The translations under genes and the position numbers were made by a program. This document shows positions 1 to 5,764 of a stretch of 7,971 nt of DNA, one piece after another (the first letter of the stretch is position 1; each line of letters begins with the position of its first letter). This DNA is from Planctomycetota bacterium (GTDB lineage: Bacteria > Planctomycetota > UBA11346). Location of the stretch: positions 1 through 7,971 of the forward strand of contig CANETI010000106.1 in the NCBI GenBank assembly GCA_947440715.1, given 5' to 3'. The notes below the pieces were generated by a model that had not been told where the DNA came from, ran no database searches, and worked only from the letters and a program-made list of their open reading frames with translations.

Positions 1-363
1 GAGGACGTCGTCGATCATTAAAACGACATCGTTGGGCATGACCGAATCTTCGTGAATTTCGATAGAGTCAGAACCGTATTCTAAGTTGTAGGCTTCGCGG
101 ATCGCCTTCCACGGTAGTTTGCCGGGTTTGCGAATCGGAACGAATCCAGCTTTGAGCGCGAGTGCGACCGGCGGGGCAATAATAAAGCCACGGCTTTCTA
201 TGCCGACGACTTTGGTAATTCCTTTGCCGGCGAAAGCTTGAGCGATGACATCAATCGCGTAGCCCAAGGCGACATGATTTCCCAGCAAAGGCGTGATATC
301 TTTGAAGATAATGCCAGGTTTAGGGAAGTTTGGCACGTCGCGGATGAAAGGTTGTAGATCCAT
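1..363 (-). CDS. apt: Adenine phosphoribosyltransferase, N-terminal 121 residues (partial)
   Basis: Purine salvage enzyme of the cytoplasm that condenses adenine with PRPP to give AMP and pyrophosphate. The visible protein starts MDLQPFIRDVPNFPKPGI and carries the family blocks FKDITPLL (about residues 20-27), GIESRGFI (54-61) and VPIRKPGKLP (74-83). It ends inside the PRPP-binding loop at LMIDDVL, where ATGGT would normally follow; that part lies beyond base 1, so roughly the last third is missing. These blocks are typical of bacterial Apt. The ATG at 361-363 is the only in-frame start that fits the family N-terminus; no convincing Shine-Dalgarno sequence precedes it. It is transcribed away from the tatA-like gene. 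The identification is firm; the gene is complete as far as it can be seen, without frameshift. Confidence 0.95.
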   Translation of the reverse strand, partial: MDLQPFIRDVPNFPKPGIIFKDITPLLGNHVALGYAIDVIAQAFAGKGITKVVGIESRGFIIAPPVALALKAGFVPIRKPGKLPWKAIREAYNLEYGSDSIEIHEDSVMPNDVVLMIDDVL

Positions 364-570
364 GGGCGGCAGACTAGGGCCGCTTGGTGCTTGTCCATCG
401 GGCTAAATTAATCGATGTAACGCAAGTTATCAGGGTTGGTTGTGGCTTTTTGATGATAATGAAGCAATTACCCCTTTGCAGATGGTCCTGGCTCCATGTG
501 CTTGTGGTGAGAGGGCTTGTCAGCGATAGTGGCATATCTACTCTTCGCCACCTTAGCCTGGGAGGGCATT
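364..570. other. Divergent intergenic region between apt and the tatA-like gene
   Basis: These 207 bases separate two divergently transcribed genes and should hold promoters for both. I see no well-spaced -35/-10 pair: GATAAT at 455-460 resembles a -10 box for the plus strand, but no TTGACA-like hexamer lies 16-18 bases upstream. The open frame through 384-617 looks fortuitous. A Shine-Dalgarno GGAGG at 561-565 serves the ATG at 571. Confidence 0.5.
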
Positions 571-894
571 ATGGACGCGCCCATTATTCTGATTCCTGCA
601 TTCATTGGTGGTGGTAGTGGCATTCACTGGATCATCATTTTAGTTGTGGCCTTATTGCTGTTTGGTCGTCGGTTGCCTGAAATCATGCGCGGCCTGGGTG
701 GTAGCATTCGTGAATTCAAAAAAGGCATTGATGTCGGCGATACTGGGGAAAATAATTTTCCTGATGGTGCTCATAGCCGTAAGCCCGAGGTTCCTCCGCC
801 AGCCGTGAACCCGCCTAAATCGTCTACGGCGCATGCCGATGACCGAGTGAAGACAGCGGAGACGGCTCATAGCGAGCCACCGAAACACTCCTGA
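571..894 (+). CDS. tatA: Sec-independent translocase TatA/B-like protein
   Basis: A 107-residue TatA-family protein. TatA oligomers in the inner membrane form the passage for folded proteins delivered by TatC. A short hydrophobic segment (residues about 17-31, IHWIIILVVALLLFG) is followed by the hallmark FG hinge (31-32), RRLPEIMRGLGG and the amphipathic helix ending in REFKKGI (47-53). The rest (54-107) is a polar, proline-rich tail without recognisable domain. The ATG at 571 is chosen because GGAGG lies five bases upstream and the resulting N-terminus matches family size. A TTG at 517 would add 18 residues (MSAIVAYLLFATLAWEGI), which is unusual for TatA, and has no well-spaced ribosome site. 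No tatC is in the window. TatB instead of TatA cannot be excluded. It is the first gene of the plus-strand run, 17 bases before the M24 gene. Confidence 0.88.
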   Translation: MDAPIILIPAFIGGGSGIHWIIILVVALLLFGRRLPEIMRGLGGSIREFKKGIDVGDTGENNFPDGAHSRKPEVPPPAVNPPKSSTAHADDRVKTAETAHSEPPKHS

Positions 895-911
895 CCTAAT
901 TGGAGCGCCTC

Positions 912-2009
912 ATGAGCGAGACTGCCGAAAAACTCAAAAAACTGCGGCAGTATCTCACGGTAAAAAAACTCGATGGCATTGTCCTGTGCACGCGCGCTAA
1001 TTTTGCGTGGCTCTCGGGTGGTGGTGATAATCATGTGGTGTCGCAAAGTGAACATGGTGCGGGCGCCTTGGTCGTCACGCCAAAAGAAACGTTGCTGGTC
1101 GCCAATCGCATAGAAATAGATCGTCTACACGATGAAGAACATTTAATTGGTTTTACGTCTAAGAGTTTTCCTTGGATTGAATCCATGGCGGATGCTTTGG
1201 CGAAAGTGGTGCCGGGTAAAAAAATAGTTTCTGATGACGTTGGTGTCACCGGTTTCAGTCCACTGCCAGCCGATTTTGTTAGTGAGCTGCGCGTTAGTTT
1301 AAGTGAACTAGAACAACGCCGCTACAAAGCCTTAGGCCGCGATTGCGCCGTCATCATCGAAACGGTTGCGCGACAAGTGCAAAAAGGGGACAGTGAACAA
1401 GTAATCGAAGCGGATTTGGCTCGCCATTTATTGGCACGTGGCATTCAACCGTTTTTGATTTTGGTCGCCTTTGATCAACGGGTGGATAAATATCGTCATC
1501 CGATTCCAACCAATAATCATTTGCGCACGTATGCGTTATTAGTCATTTGCGGACAGCGCGGTGGACTGATTGCGAATATGACCCGCTGTGTGCATTTTGG
1601 CCCAATGGCGCCCGTGGTTGTGGAAAAACATCTGGCAACGTGCACGGTCGAAGCAGCCTTATGGGAAGCGACTATACCTGGGGCGACATGGGGTTCAGCG
1701 CTTAATGCAGGCATTGCGAGTTATAAAAAAGTTGGTCACGCCAAAGAGTGGGAATTGCATCATCAAGGTGGACCTACGGGTTATGCTGGGCGTGACATCA
1801 TTGTCACTCCAGACAGCACCGAAAAAATTCGCGATCATCAAGCGGTCGCCTGGAATCCATCCAACACCGGCACAAAGAGTGAAGATACGTTTATTATCGA
1901 TGGTGATCAACGACAGGTGATCACTACGTGTTCATCTGATTGGCCAACTGTCACGGTGAAAACGCCCACCGGAAAACTACTTGAGCGTCCAGGGATTTTG
2001 GTGCGCTAA
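912..2009 (+). CDS. M24 (Xaa-Pro peptidase/creatinase-like) family protein with degenerate metal site
   Basis: A 365-residue two-domain protein of the pita-bread fold. Residues about 1-130 match a creatinase-type N-terminal domain (LDGIVLCTRANFAWLSGG, 20-37); about 140-350 match the M24 catalytic domain. Visible blocks are KYRHPIPTNN (193-202), ANMTRCVHFGP (221-231), HHQGGPTGYAGRD (283-295) and NPSNTGTKSED (315-325). Classical members bind two metals through Asp, Asp, His, Glu, Glu. Here the first Asp aligns with ILVICG-like sequence (Ile212), the second with Asn222 and the first Glu with Asn315; a His (283 or 284) and Glu324 remain. It may therefore act without the di-metal centre, as creatinase does, or be non-catalytic; I cannot name a substrate. 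ATG 912 is preferred to TTG 900 because GGAG at 902-905 is well spaced for it. The stop overlaps the next start by one base. Confidence 0.82.
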   Translation: MSETAEKLKKLRQYLTVKKLDGIVLCTRANFAWLSGGGDNHVVSQSEHGAGALVVTPKETLLVANRIEIDRLHDEEHLIGFTSKSFPWIESMADALAKVVPGKKIVSDDVGVTGFSPLPADFVSELRVSLSELEQRRYKALGRDCAVIIETVARQVQKGDSEQVIEADLARHLLARGIQPFLILVAFDQRVDKYRHPIPTNNHLRTYALLVICGQRGGLIANMTRCVHFGPMAPVVVEKHLATCTVEAALWEATIPGATWGSALNAGIASYKKVGHAKEWELHHQGGPTGYAGRDIIVTPDSTEKIRDHQAVAWNPSNTGTKSEDTFIIDGDQRQVITTCSSDWPTVTVKTPTGKLLERPGILVR

Positions 2010-2350
2010 TGATGCGAATGTTACGACTGTCACGATGGTTTCTTCTTTTATGTGTCTGTCTTATGTTTGGTGGATGTGGTGATGACCGTAAACCCGTACC
2101 GGTGCTTAATATTAAAGTCCTGGCGAATGGCCAATACGAATTAAATGGTGAGGTCATGAATAAGCAAAGATTAAAAGATGATGTGTTTCGTATCGCCGAT
2201 GAAAATCGTCGCGATATCGGACATACCAGTCGCGTATACGTTCGCCTCAGTACGCAGTCAGGTGCAAGTCTGGCGCTGAAACAAGGGGTGATCGATATGT
2301 GTATTGCCGCAGATATTAACAGTATTCGGCAAACCTCCGGTGACGAATAA
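2009..2350 (+). CDS. Probable lipoprotein with ExbD/TolR-like periplasmic domain
   Basis: A 113-residue protein. The N-terminus (basic MMRMLRLSR, hydrophobic WFLLLCVCLMF, then GGC) looks like a lipoprotein signal peptide with the lipidated cysteine at residue 23, although Phe rather than Leu sits at -3. Mature residues about 33-110 resemble the periplasmic domain of ExbD/TolR: a beta strand LNIKVLANGQYELNGE, a helix, VYVRLST, a helix GVIDMCIAADI and a final short strand. ExbD normally has a membrane helix with an essential Asp for proton coupling; none is seen here. It starts inside the stop of the M24 gene (TAATG), so translation is probably coupled. ATG at 2012 and 2018 are alternative starts. 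No exbB/tolQ-like gene is nearby. The fold match is from memory of the family and is moderate; the function is unknown. Confidence 0.68.
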   Translation: MMRMLRLSRWFLLLCVCLMFGGCGDDRKPVPVLNIKVLANGQYELNGEVMNKQRLKDDVFRIADENRRDIGHTSRVYVRLSTQSGASLALKQGVIDMCIAADINSIRQTSGDE

Positions 2351-2358
2351 ATAAATCG

Positions 2359-2390
2359 TAAGGGAATATAAGGGAAATTAGGTAGCGATC
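2359..2390 (+). promoter_or_regulatory. Tandem TAAGGGAA repeat and ribosome-binding region before fxsA
   Basis: The octamer TAAGGGAA occurs at 2359-2366 and again at 2369-2376, ten bases apart, followed by TTAGG at 2378-2382. All are purine-rich and Shine-Dalgarno-like, but only the last is at a plausible though long distance (11 bases) from the ATG at 2394. They may act together as a standby ribosome site; this is inference. Confidence 0.3.
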
Positions 2391-2393
2391 ATC

Positions 2394-2966
2394 ATGGCAC
2401 GATTTGGATGTATTTTTTTCTTGCTCATCATTGGGTTAATGAGCGTTGAACTCTATGTCGTGCTCGAACTGATAGAACGATTTGAAGATGTACCAATCGT
2501 TCTTGCGGCGATGTTGGGGTTATCGATTTTGGGTTATAAATTAATGATGTTTCACAAAAATCGCATCATGGCGGCTTTTGTGCAAAATCAGGCCGGTAAG
2601 CGCATTATCGGTATGTTAGGAGCGGTCTTGCTGATTATTCCGGGATTTATTACCGGAGCGATTGGACTCCTCTTACAAATTCCGTTGGTGCAGAGTTTAT
2701 TTAGTCGACTTGGCAATGTGTTGATGGCCAGCGTCATGAAACGCGCCATGGGTGGTGCTTTTGGTAAAGCTTTCCCAGGTGGTGGCTTTCCTGGGGGATT
2801 CCCAGGCGGCTTTCCAGGTGGGGGTTTCCCAGGTGGTTTTCCCAAGCCGGATGATCATGTGTCTGACGGTGGCAAGATTGGTAATCTTAAGGTGAATTTT
2901 CCCAGCTCGAATAGCAGCAAGGGCACACCCAAGACCTATGATGTCAAACCGGATAAGCCCGAATAA
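2394..2966 (+). CDS. fxsA: FxsA family membrane protein with FPGG-repeat tail
   Basis: A 190-residue inner-membrane protein of the FxsA family, named after the E. coli protein whose overproduction relieves phage T7 exclusion by F plasmids; the cellular role is poorly known. Hydrophobic segments are at about residues 4-24, 33-48 and 71-96. The family core is visible as GMLGAVLLIIPGFITGAIGL (73-92); in the members I recall an Asp follows the IT/FT of this block, and here it is Gly88. The C-terminal part is unusual: residues 127-150 consist of FPGG and FPGGG units, followed by a polar tail (151-190). E. coli FxsA is about 158 residues, so this one is longer. It lies 43 bases after the lipoprotein gene on the same strand. 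ATG 2394 is chosen because the first membrane segment starts immediately and the family N-terminus matches. Confidence 0.86.
   Translation: MARFGCIFFLLIIGLMSVELYVVLELIERFEDVPIVLAAMLGLSILGYKLMMFHKNRIMAAFVQNQAGKRIIGMLGAVLLIIPGFITGAIGLLLQIPLVQSLFSRLGNVLMASVMKRAMGGAFGKAFPGGGFPGGFPGGFPGGGFPGGFPKPDDHVSDGGKIGNLKVNFPSSNSSKGTPKTYDVKPDKPE
2772..2843 (+). repeat. FPGG/FPGGG-coding tandem repeat in fxsA
   Basis: Five units of 12 or 15 bases code for FPGGG, FPGG, FPGG, FPGGG, FPGG and a final FP. The unit is roughly TTYCCAGGTGGT with synonymous changes between copies (TTC/TTT, CCA/CCT, GGT/GGC/GGG/GGA), so the peptide is better conserved than the DNA. This suggests selection on the protein repeat, or an old expansion, rather than recent slippage. 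Confidence 0.9.
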
Positions 2967-3022
2967 GTTGTCAGCGGGATGCCACTGGACGGCGCAGAAA
3001 CCTCGCCACCATCCGCAAACCT

Positions 3023-3304
3023 ATGCTAAAACACAATTCCTATTTCGACGGCAAAGTGCAGAGCCTTGGCTTTGAACGCAATGGCCGCAAACAAACCGCT
3101 GGCGTTATCTTGCCTGGTGAATTTCACTTTGGCACTGATGCTCCAGAACGCATGACCGTGGTCAGCGGCGAGCTGTTAGCACGCATGACCAAAGACGCTG
3201 CGTGGGTGACGTATCCCATGGGCAGCAGTTTTGAAATTGCGGGCAAAAGCGGTTTTGATGTTAAGGCAATCGCACCGACCGCTTATCTCTGCGAATTTCT
3301 GTGA
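3023..3304 (+). CDS. ppnP: Pyrimidine/purine nucleoside phosphorylase PpnP
   Basis: A 93-residue single-domain cupin of the PpnP (YaiE, DUF1255) family, cytoplasmic. Known members phosphorolyse many nucleosides to free base and ribose-1-phosphate. The family signature is clear from end to end: MLKHNSYFDGKVQSLGFE at the start, LPGEFHFGTDAPERMTVVSG (30-49) and TAYLCEFL at the C-terminus, and the length equals that of the family. There is no good Shine-Dalgarno sequence before the ATG at 3023, but the N-terminus fits the family exactly. The stop TGA overlaps the GTG start of the HAD gene (GTGA). The base it would release from adenosine, adenine, is the substrate of Apt encoded at the left edge, a plausible but unproven link. 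Confidence 0.93.
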   Translation: MLKHNSYFDGKVQSLGFERNGRKQTAGVILPGEFHFGTDAPERMTVVSGELLARMTKDAAWVTYPMGSSFEIAGKSGFDVKAIAPTAYLCEFL

Positions 3305-3981
3305 TTGAGGTGGCGCAAGCCACCAAACTACAATGTCGTTACGATGCGGTGCTGTACGATCATGATGGTACCTTAGTTAATTCACTGCCAGTGGTGGTGG
3401 AGGCGACGAACCGTGTTTTAGTGCGTCACGGTTATCCTATCGAATTACCTGCTGACATTATTGCGGGCATGGTCTTAGCGACAGCACCGCGCATGGGGCA
3501 CCATGCGCGCAACAGTGATCGTGCTGTCCAAGAAATAATGGCCGCTGATTTTTATGCTGAAGCACGTGTTCTGGGTCCACAATTAGCGACCGCTTATATG
3601 GGTGTTGCTGACATGCTCAATGCGGTGTCAGGGCTCAATCTACCGCAAGGCGTGGTCAGTAATAATCAGGGCGAAGTGGTGCGTCTGATATTAACTCATC
3701 TAAAATTGGCGGATAGGTTCGCGCTGATGTATGGCGAAGATAATGTTCCTGCACCAAAGCCACATCCGTCAGGCTTACAACAAGCCGCGCGTTCCTTAGG
3801 CGTCGATATCCATCGTTGTGTGTACGTGGGCGACAGTGAAAATGATAGCGAAGCTGCGATTGCCGCTGGCATGCCATGTATCGGTGTCACGTGGGGAATT
3901 CATCCCAGGGCTATGATGATGTCCCTGGGTTTTAATCAGGTGATCGATTTTCCCCACGAATTAGTGGCGCTCATCACTTAA
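3301..3981 (+). CDS. HAD-superfamily hydrolase, phosphoglycolate phosphatase-like
   Basis: A 226-residue haloacid dehalogenase-type phosphatase, probably cytoplasmic. All four HAD motifs are present: I, YDHDGTLVNS with nucleophile Asp20 and general acid/base Asp22; II, GVVSNN with Ser120; III, Lys153 in APKPHPSG; IV, YVGDSENDSEAA with Asp178 and Asp182. A helical cap lies between motifs I and II (about 30-100), as in subfamily IA members such as Gph and beta-phosphoglucomutase. Gph is the nearest named match, but substrate cannot be read from sequence, so no symbol is given. It starts at GTG 3301, overlapping the ppnP stop by four bases with no Shine-Dalgarno of its own, so translation is likely coupled to ppnP. 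A phosphatase acting on a product of nucleoside phosphorolysis is one possibility. Its end is 19 bases from the convergent regulator gene. Confidence 0.87.
   Translation: MIEVAQATKLQCRYDAVLYDHDGTLVNSLPVVVEATNRVLVRHGYPIELPADIIAGMVLATAPRMGHHARNSDRAVQEIMAADFYAEARVLGPQLATAYMGVADMLNAVSGLNLPQGVVSNNQGEVVRLILTHLKLADRFALMYGEDNVPAPKPHPSGLQQAARSLGVDIHRCVYVGDSENDSEAAIAAGMPCIGVTWGIHPRAMMMSLGFNQVIDFPHELVALIT
3904..3933 (+). terminator. Terminator-like hairpin inside the 3' end of the HAD gene
   Basis: CCCAGGG (3904-3910) and CCCTGGG (3923-3929) form a perfect seven-base GC-rich stem with a 12-base loop, immediately followed by TTTT (3930-3933). It lies about 50 bases before the HAD stop. Read on the opposite strand it lacks a T tract. 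It resembles an intrinsic terminator for plus-strand transcription, but the T run is short and the loop long. Confidence 0.35.
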
Positions 3982-4000
3982 AAAAATGACGGTAGCAGAA

Positions 4001-5566
4001 TCAGGCTCGTACTTCCTGCGCTCCCAGTTTATCTTCTTCGCTGTCATTATCCTGCTCATCCTCGGTGGGTTCATCGACCACGCCCTTGCCGCGTTTGACG
4101 TGCAGCGTGTATTCGATCAGTTTTCGGTCGAGCGTCACGCGATTAATGCCAAGTATTTTAGCCGCACGTAATTTGACACCGCGTTCTTTGTTTAGTGCAT
4201 AAATGATGAGTAGGCGTTCGGTGCGTTGGAAAAAGGTATTAATATCAGGGCCGGACGTATCCGCGAAGCGCTCTAAAGCATCGCTCAGTGCTTGCGCCGG
4301 ATCGCTACTGCTAGAAATTAATTGGTTGCGGGCTTCAGCCGGTAACGTGTCGCGGTAGCTGCGAATTGTTGGTGGAATGAGTTCATCGATAAAGGTATTT
4401 GCGGGTGCTAAAACGACGGCTTTTTGCACGCAGTTTTCCAACTCGCGGATGTTGCCGGGCCATGGGTAGGCCACTAATAATTCTAAAATATGACGCGGAA
4501 CTTCATCGACATTCTTGTAATTTTGGCGGTTATATTTTTGTAGGAAATGGTTGATCAGCAGGGGGATATCTTCACGTCGTGAGCGTAGCGGTGGCAGCAT
4601 CAGCGTCACCACATTGAGGCGGTAAAATAAATCTTCGCGAAAGCGGCCTTCCTTTACATCCTTAGCTAAATCGCGATGCGTGGCGGCAATGATACGAACA
4701 TCGATGTTGATAGGCTGATGGTCGCCTACGCGGGTGATGGTTTTTTCTTGTAACACACGCAGCAGACGCACTTGCGCTTCCATGCCCAATTCGCCGACTT
4801 CGTCGAGGAACAACGTACCACCATTGGCGACTTCGAATAACCCACGGCGATCATGGTCTGCCCCAGTAAACGCACCACGCGCGTGTCCAAATAATTCACT
4901 TTCTAATAACATGGGACTTAATGCGCCGGCATTAACCGATACCATCGGCTTATGTGCGCGATGACTGTGCGTTTGAATGAGTTTGGCCAATAATTCTTTA
5001 CCAGTGCCTGTTTCGCCTTGAATTAATACCGTCGCCGTAGATGCCGCCGCGCGTACGGCTGATTGAATAAGCGATTGCATGACGCCGCTGTTGGTGAGAA
5101 TATCGTGTTGTTTGACTTCAATTGATAACGCGCCGCGCAAGACTTGGTTTTCTTCTGCTAATTCACTGGCTTCCAATTGCAGGCGCAGGCGATCCATGCA
5201 CCAACGTGACAGTACATCCACAATAAATGCAGCGGCGTCTTCGCTGTCTTTGTGCGATACCATCAAGGTGGCGATGGGCACATTGCCATCGCGCAGCTGA
5301 CGTGCGACGACCGGCAGTCCATCAGTTTCGATGGGAGCCGTCGTGGGGGAAGCGAGCGCGGCGACTTCCGTTGCGTTCGGAATCGATTCGCCACTCAGGA
5401 ATGTGCCGGCTGGCGCCATATGGCCTGAACGGATGTGTAGCCAAATGCCGCCGATGGTGTGCCAATTAGCGACTTCCAACCACAGACGTTCCAACACCAA
5501 ACGAGGGCCGACGGCTGGGTCGAGCATGTGAAGAACGGAACCGACGCGAGTGGGCCAGGTATGCAT
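4001..5566 (-). CDS. Sigma-54-dependent transcriptional activator (AAA+, Fis-type HTH)
   Basis: A 521-residue enhancer-binding protein that would use ATP to open promoters held by sigma-54 RNA polymerase. Residues 1-120 form a sensory domain without a receiver signature; GAF-like is my best guess. A likely coiled linker follows (124-150). The AAA+ domain carries Walker A GETGTGKE (184-191), the sigma-54 contact loop GAFTGA (231-236), Walker B GGTLFLDE (249-256) and RLNVVTLMLPPLRSRREDI (316-334). The Fis-type helix-turn-helix is LRAAKILGINRVTLDRKL (466-483). The C-terminal tail (from about 497) is strongly acidic. The ATG at 5566 has AGAG about eight bases upstream. It lies 198 bases downstream of, and on the same strand as, the nitrate reductase fusion, which suggests a role in nitrogen regulation comparable with NorR or NtrC-type activators; the signal is unknown. 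Confidence 0.93.
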   Translation of the reverse strand: MHTWPTRVGSVLHMLDPAVGPRLVLERLWLEVANWHTIGGIWLHIRSGHMAPAGTFLSGESIPNATEVAALASPTTAPIETDGLPVVARQLRDGNVPIATLMVSHKDSEDAAAFIVDVLSRWCMDRLRLQLEASELAEENQVLRGALSIEVKQHDILTNSGVMQSLIQSAVRAAASTATVLIQGETGTGKELLAKLIQTHSHRAHKPMVSVNAGALSPMLLESELFGHARGAFTGADHDRRGLFEVANGGTLFLDEVGELGMEAQVRLLRVLQEKTITRVGDHQPINIDVRIIAATHRDLAKDVKEGRFREDLFYRLNVVTLMLPPLRSRREDIPLLINHFLQKYNRQNYKNVDEVPRHILELLVAYPWPGNIRELENCVQKAVVLAPANTFIDELIPPTIRSYRDTLPAEARNQLISSSSDPAQALSDALERFADTSGPDINTFFQRTERLLIIYALNKERGVKLRAAKILGINRVTLDRKLIEYTLHVKRGKGVVDEPTEDEQDNDSEEDKLGAQEVRA

Positions 5567-5588
5567 GGTTTACTCTTTGTACAAATCC

Positions 5589-5624
5589 TTTGCACATAGC
5601 GCGCCGAATCATCGGTGCTGCAAA
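5589..5624. promoter_or_regulatory. Nested inverted repeat upstream of the sigma-54 activator
   Basis: TTTGCA at 5589-5594 pairs with TGCAAA at 5619-5624, and within it CCGA (5604-5607) pairs with TCGG (5612-5615) around ATCA. The centre is asymmetric (nine bases on one side, three on the other). The element ends about 23 bases before the activator's start codon, where an operator or a leader hairpin could sit, for example for autoregulation. No experimental analogue is known to me. Confidence 0.3.
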
Positions 5625-5670
5625 ATGTAGCATTTAGGCCAGAGGGTGATGCAACCCGTTCGTTTTTGTC

Positions 5671-5733
5671 GCTTTAAGTGCTTTAAAGTTGAGCGAATGC
5701 TAGCGAGTGAAGCGTGCTAGACCGATCGCATTC
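5671..5733. repeat. Cluster of short direct and inverted repeats in the nitrate reductase-activator gap
   Basis: GCTTTAA occurs at 5671-5677 and 5680-5686. TGCTAG occurs at 5698-5703 and 5715-5720, the first copy being part of the palindrome GCTAGC (5699-5704). GAATGC (5695-5700) and GCATTC (5728-5733) are inverted copies enclosing these. This could be a protein-binding region ahead of the activator gene, or chance; each element is short. Confidence 0.25.
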
Positions 5734-5736
5734 ATC

Positions 5737-5762
5737 AAAATTTTGCTACCAAGGTGCTGGTA
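5737..5762 (-). terminator. Possible weak terminator after the nitrate reductase fusion gene
   Basis: Read on the minus strand just past the stop codon, TACCA (5762-5758) and TGGTA (5751-5747) form a five-base stem with a six-base loop. After it come GCAAAA and TTTT, the latter inside the palindrome CAAAATTTTG (5736-5745). The stem is short and the T tract is six bases away, so this is only a candidate; readthrough into the activator gene remains possible. Confidence 0.22.
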
Positions 5763-5764
5763 AT

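Noticed and set aside
517..570. N-terminal extension of TatA from TTG 517
   Set aside because: GGAGG at 561-565 is well placed for ATG 571, and an additional hydrophobic stretch before the TatA helix is not typical of the family.
384..617. Open frame on the plus strand in the apt-tatA gap (77 codons)
   Set aside because: It overlaps the ribosome site and start of the tatA-like gene in another frame, and its translation (many Trp, Cys and His at the end) resembles no protein I know.
2588..2845. Minus-strand open frame rich in GKPPG repeats
   Set aside because: It is the antisense reading of the FPGG repeat in fxsA; the repeat explains the lack of stops.
2874..2888. Perfect short hairpin AAGATT-GGT-AATCTT inside fxsA
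   Set aside because: AT-rich, six-base stem in the middle of coding sequence with no T tract after it; probably chance.
5624..5654. Minus-strand TTGCAT and TACATT as a sigma-70 promoter for the activator
   Set aside because: The spacer is 19 bases and both hexamers are imperfect; not strong enough to annotate.
5567..5764. Sigma-54 promoter ahead of the activator
   Set aside because: Scanned the minus strand for GG-N10-GC in a TGGC...TTGC context; candidates such as TGGCCTAAATGC have the wrong spacing.
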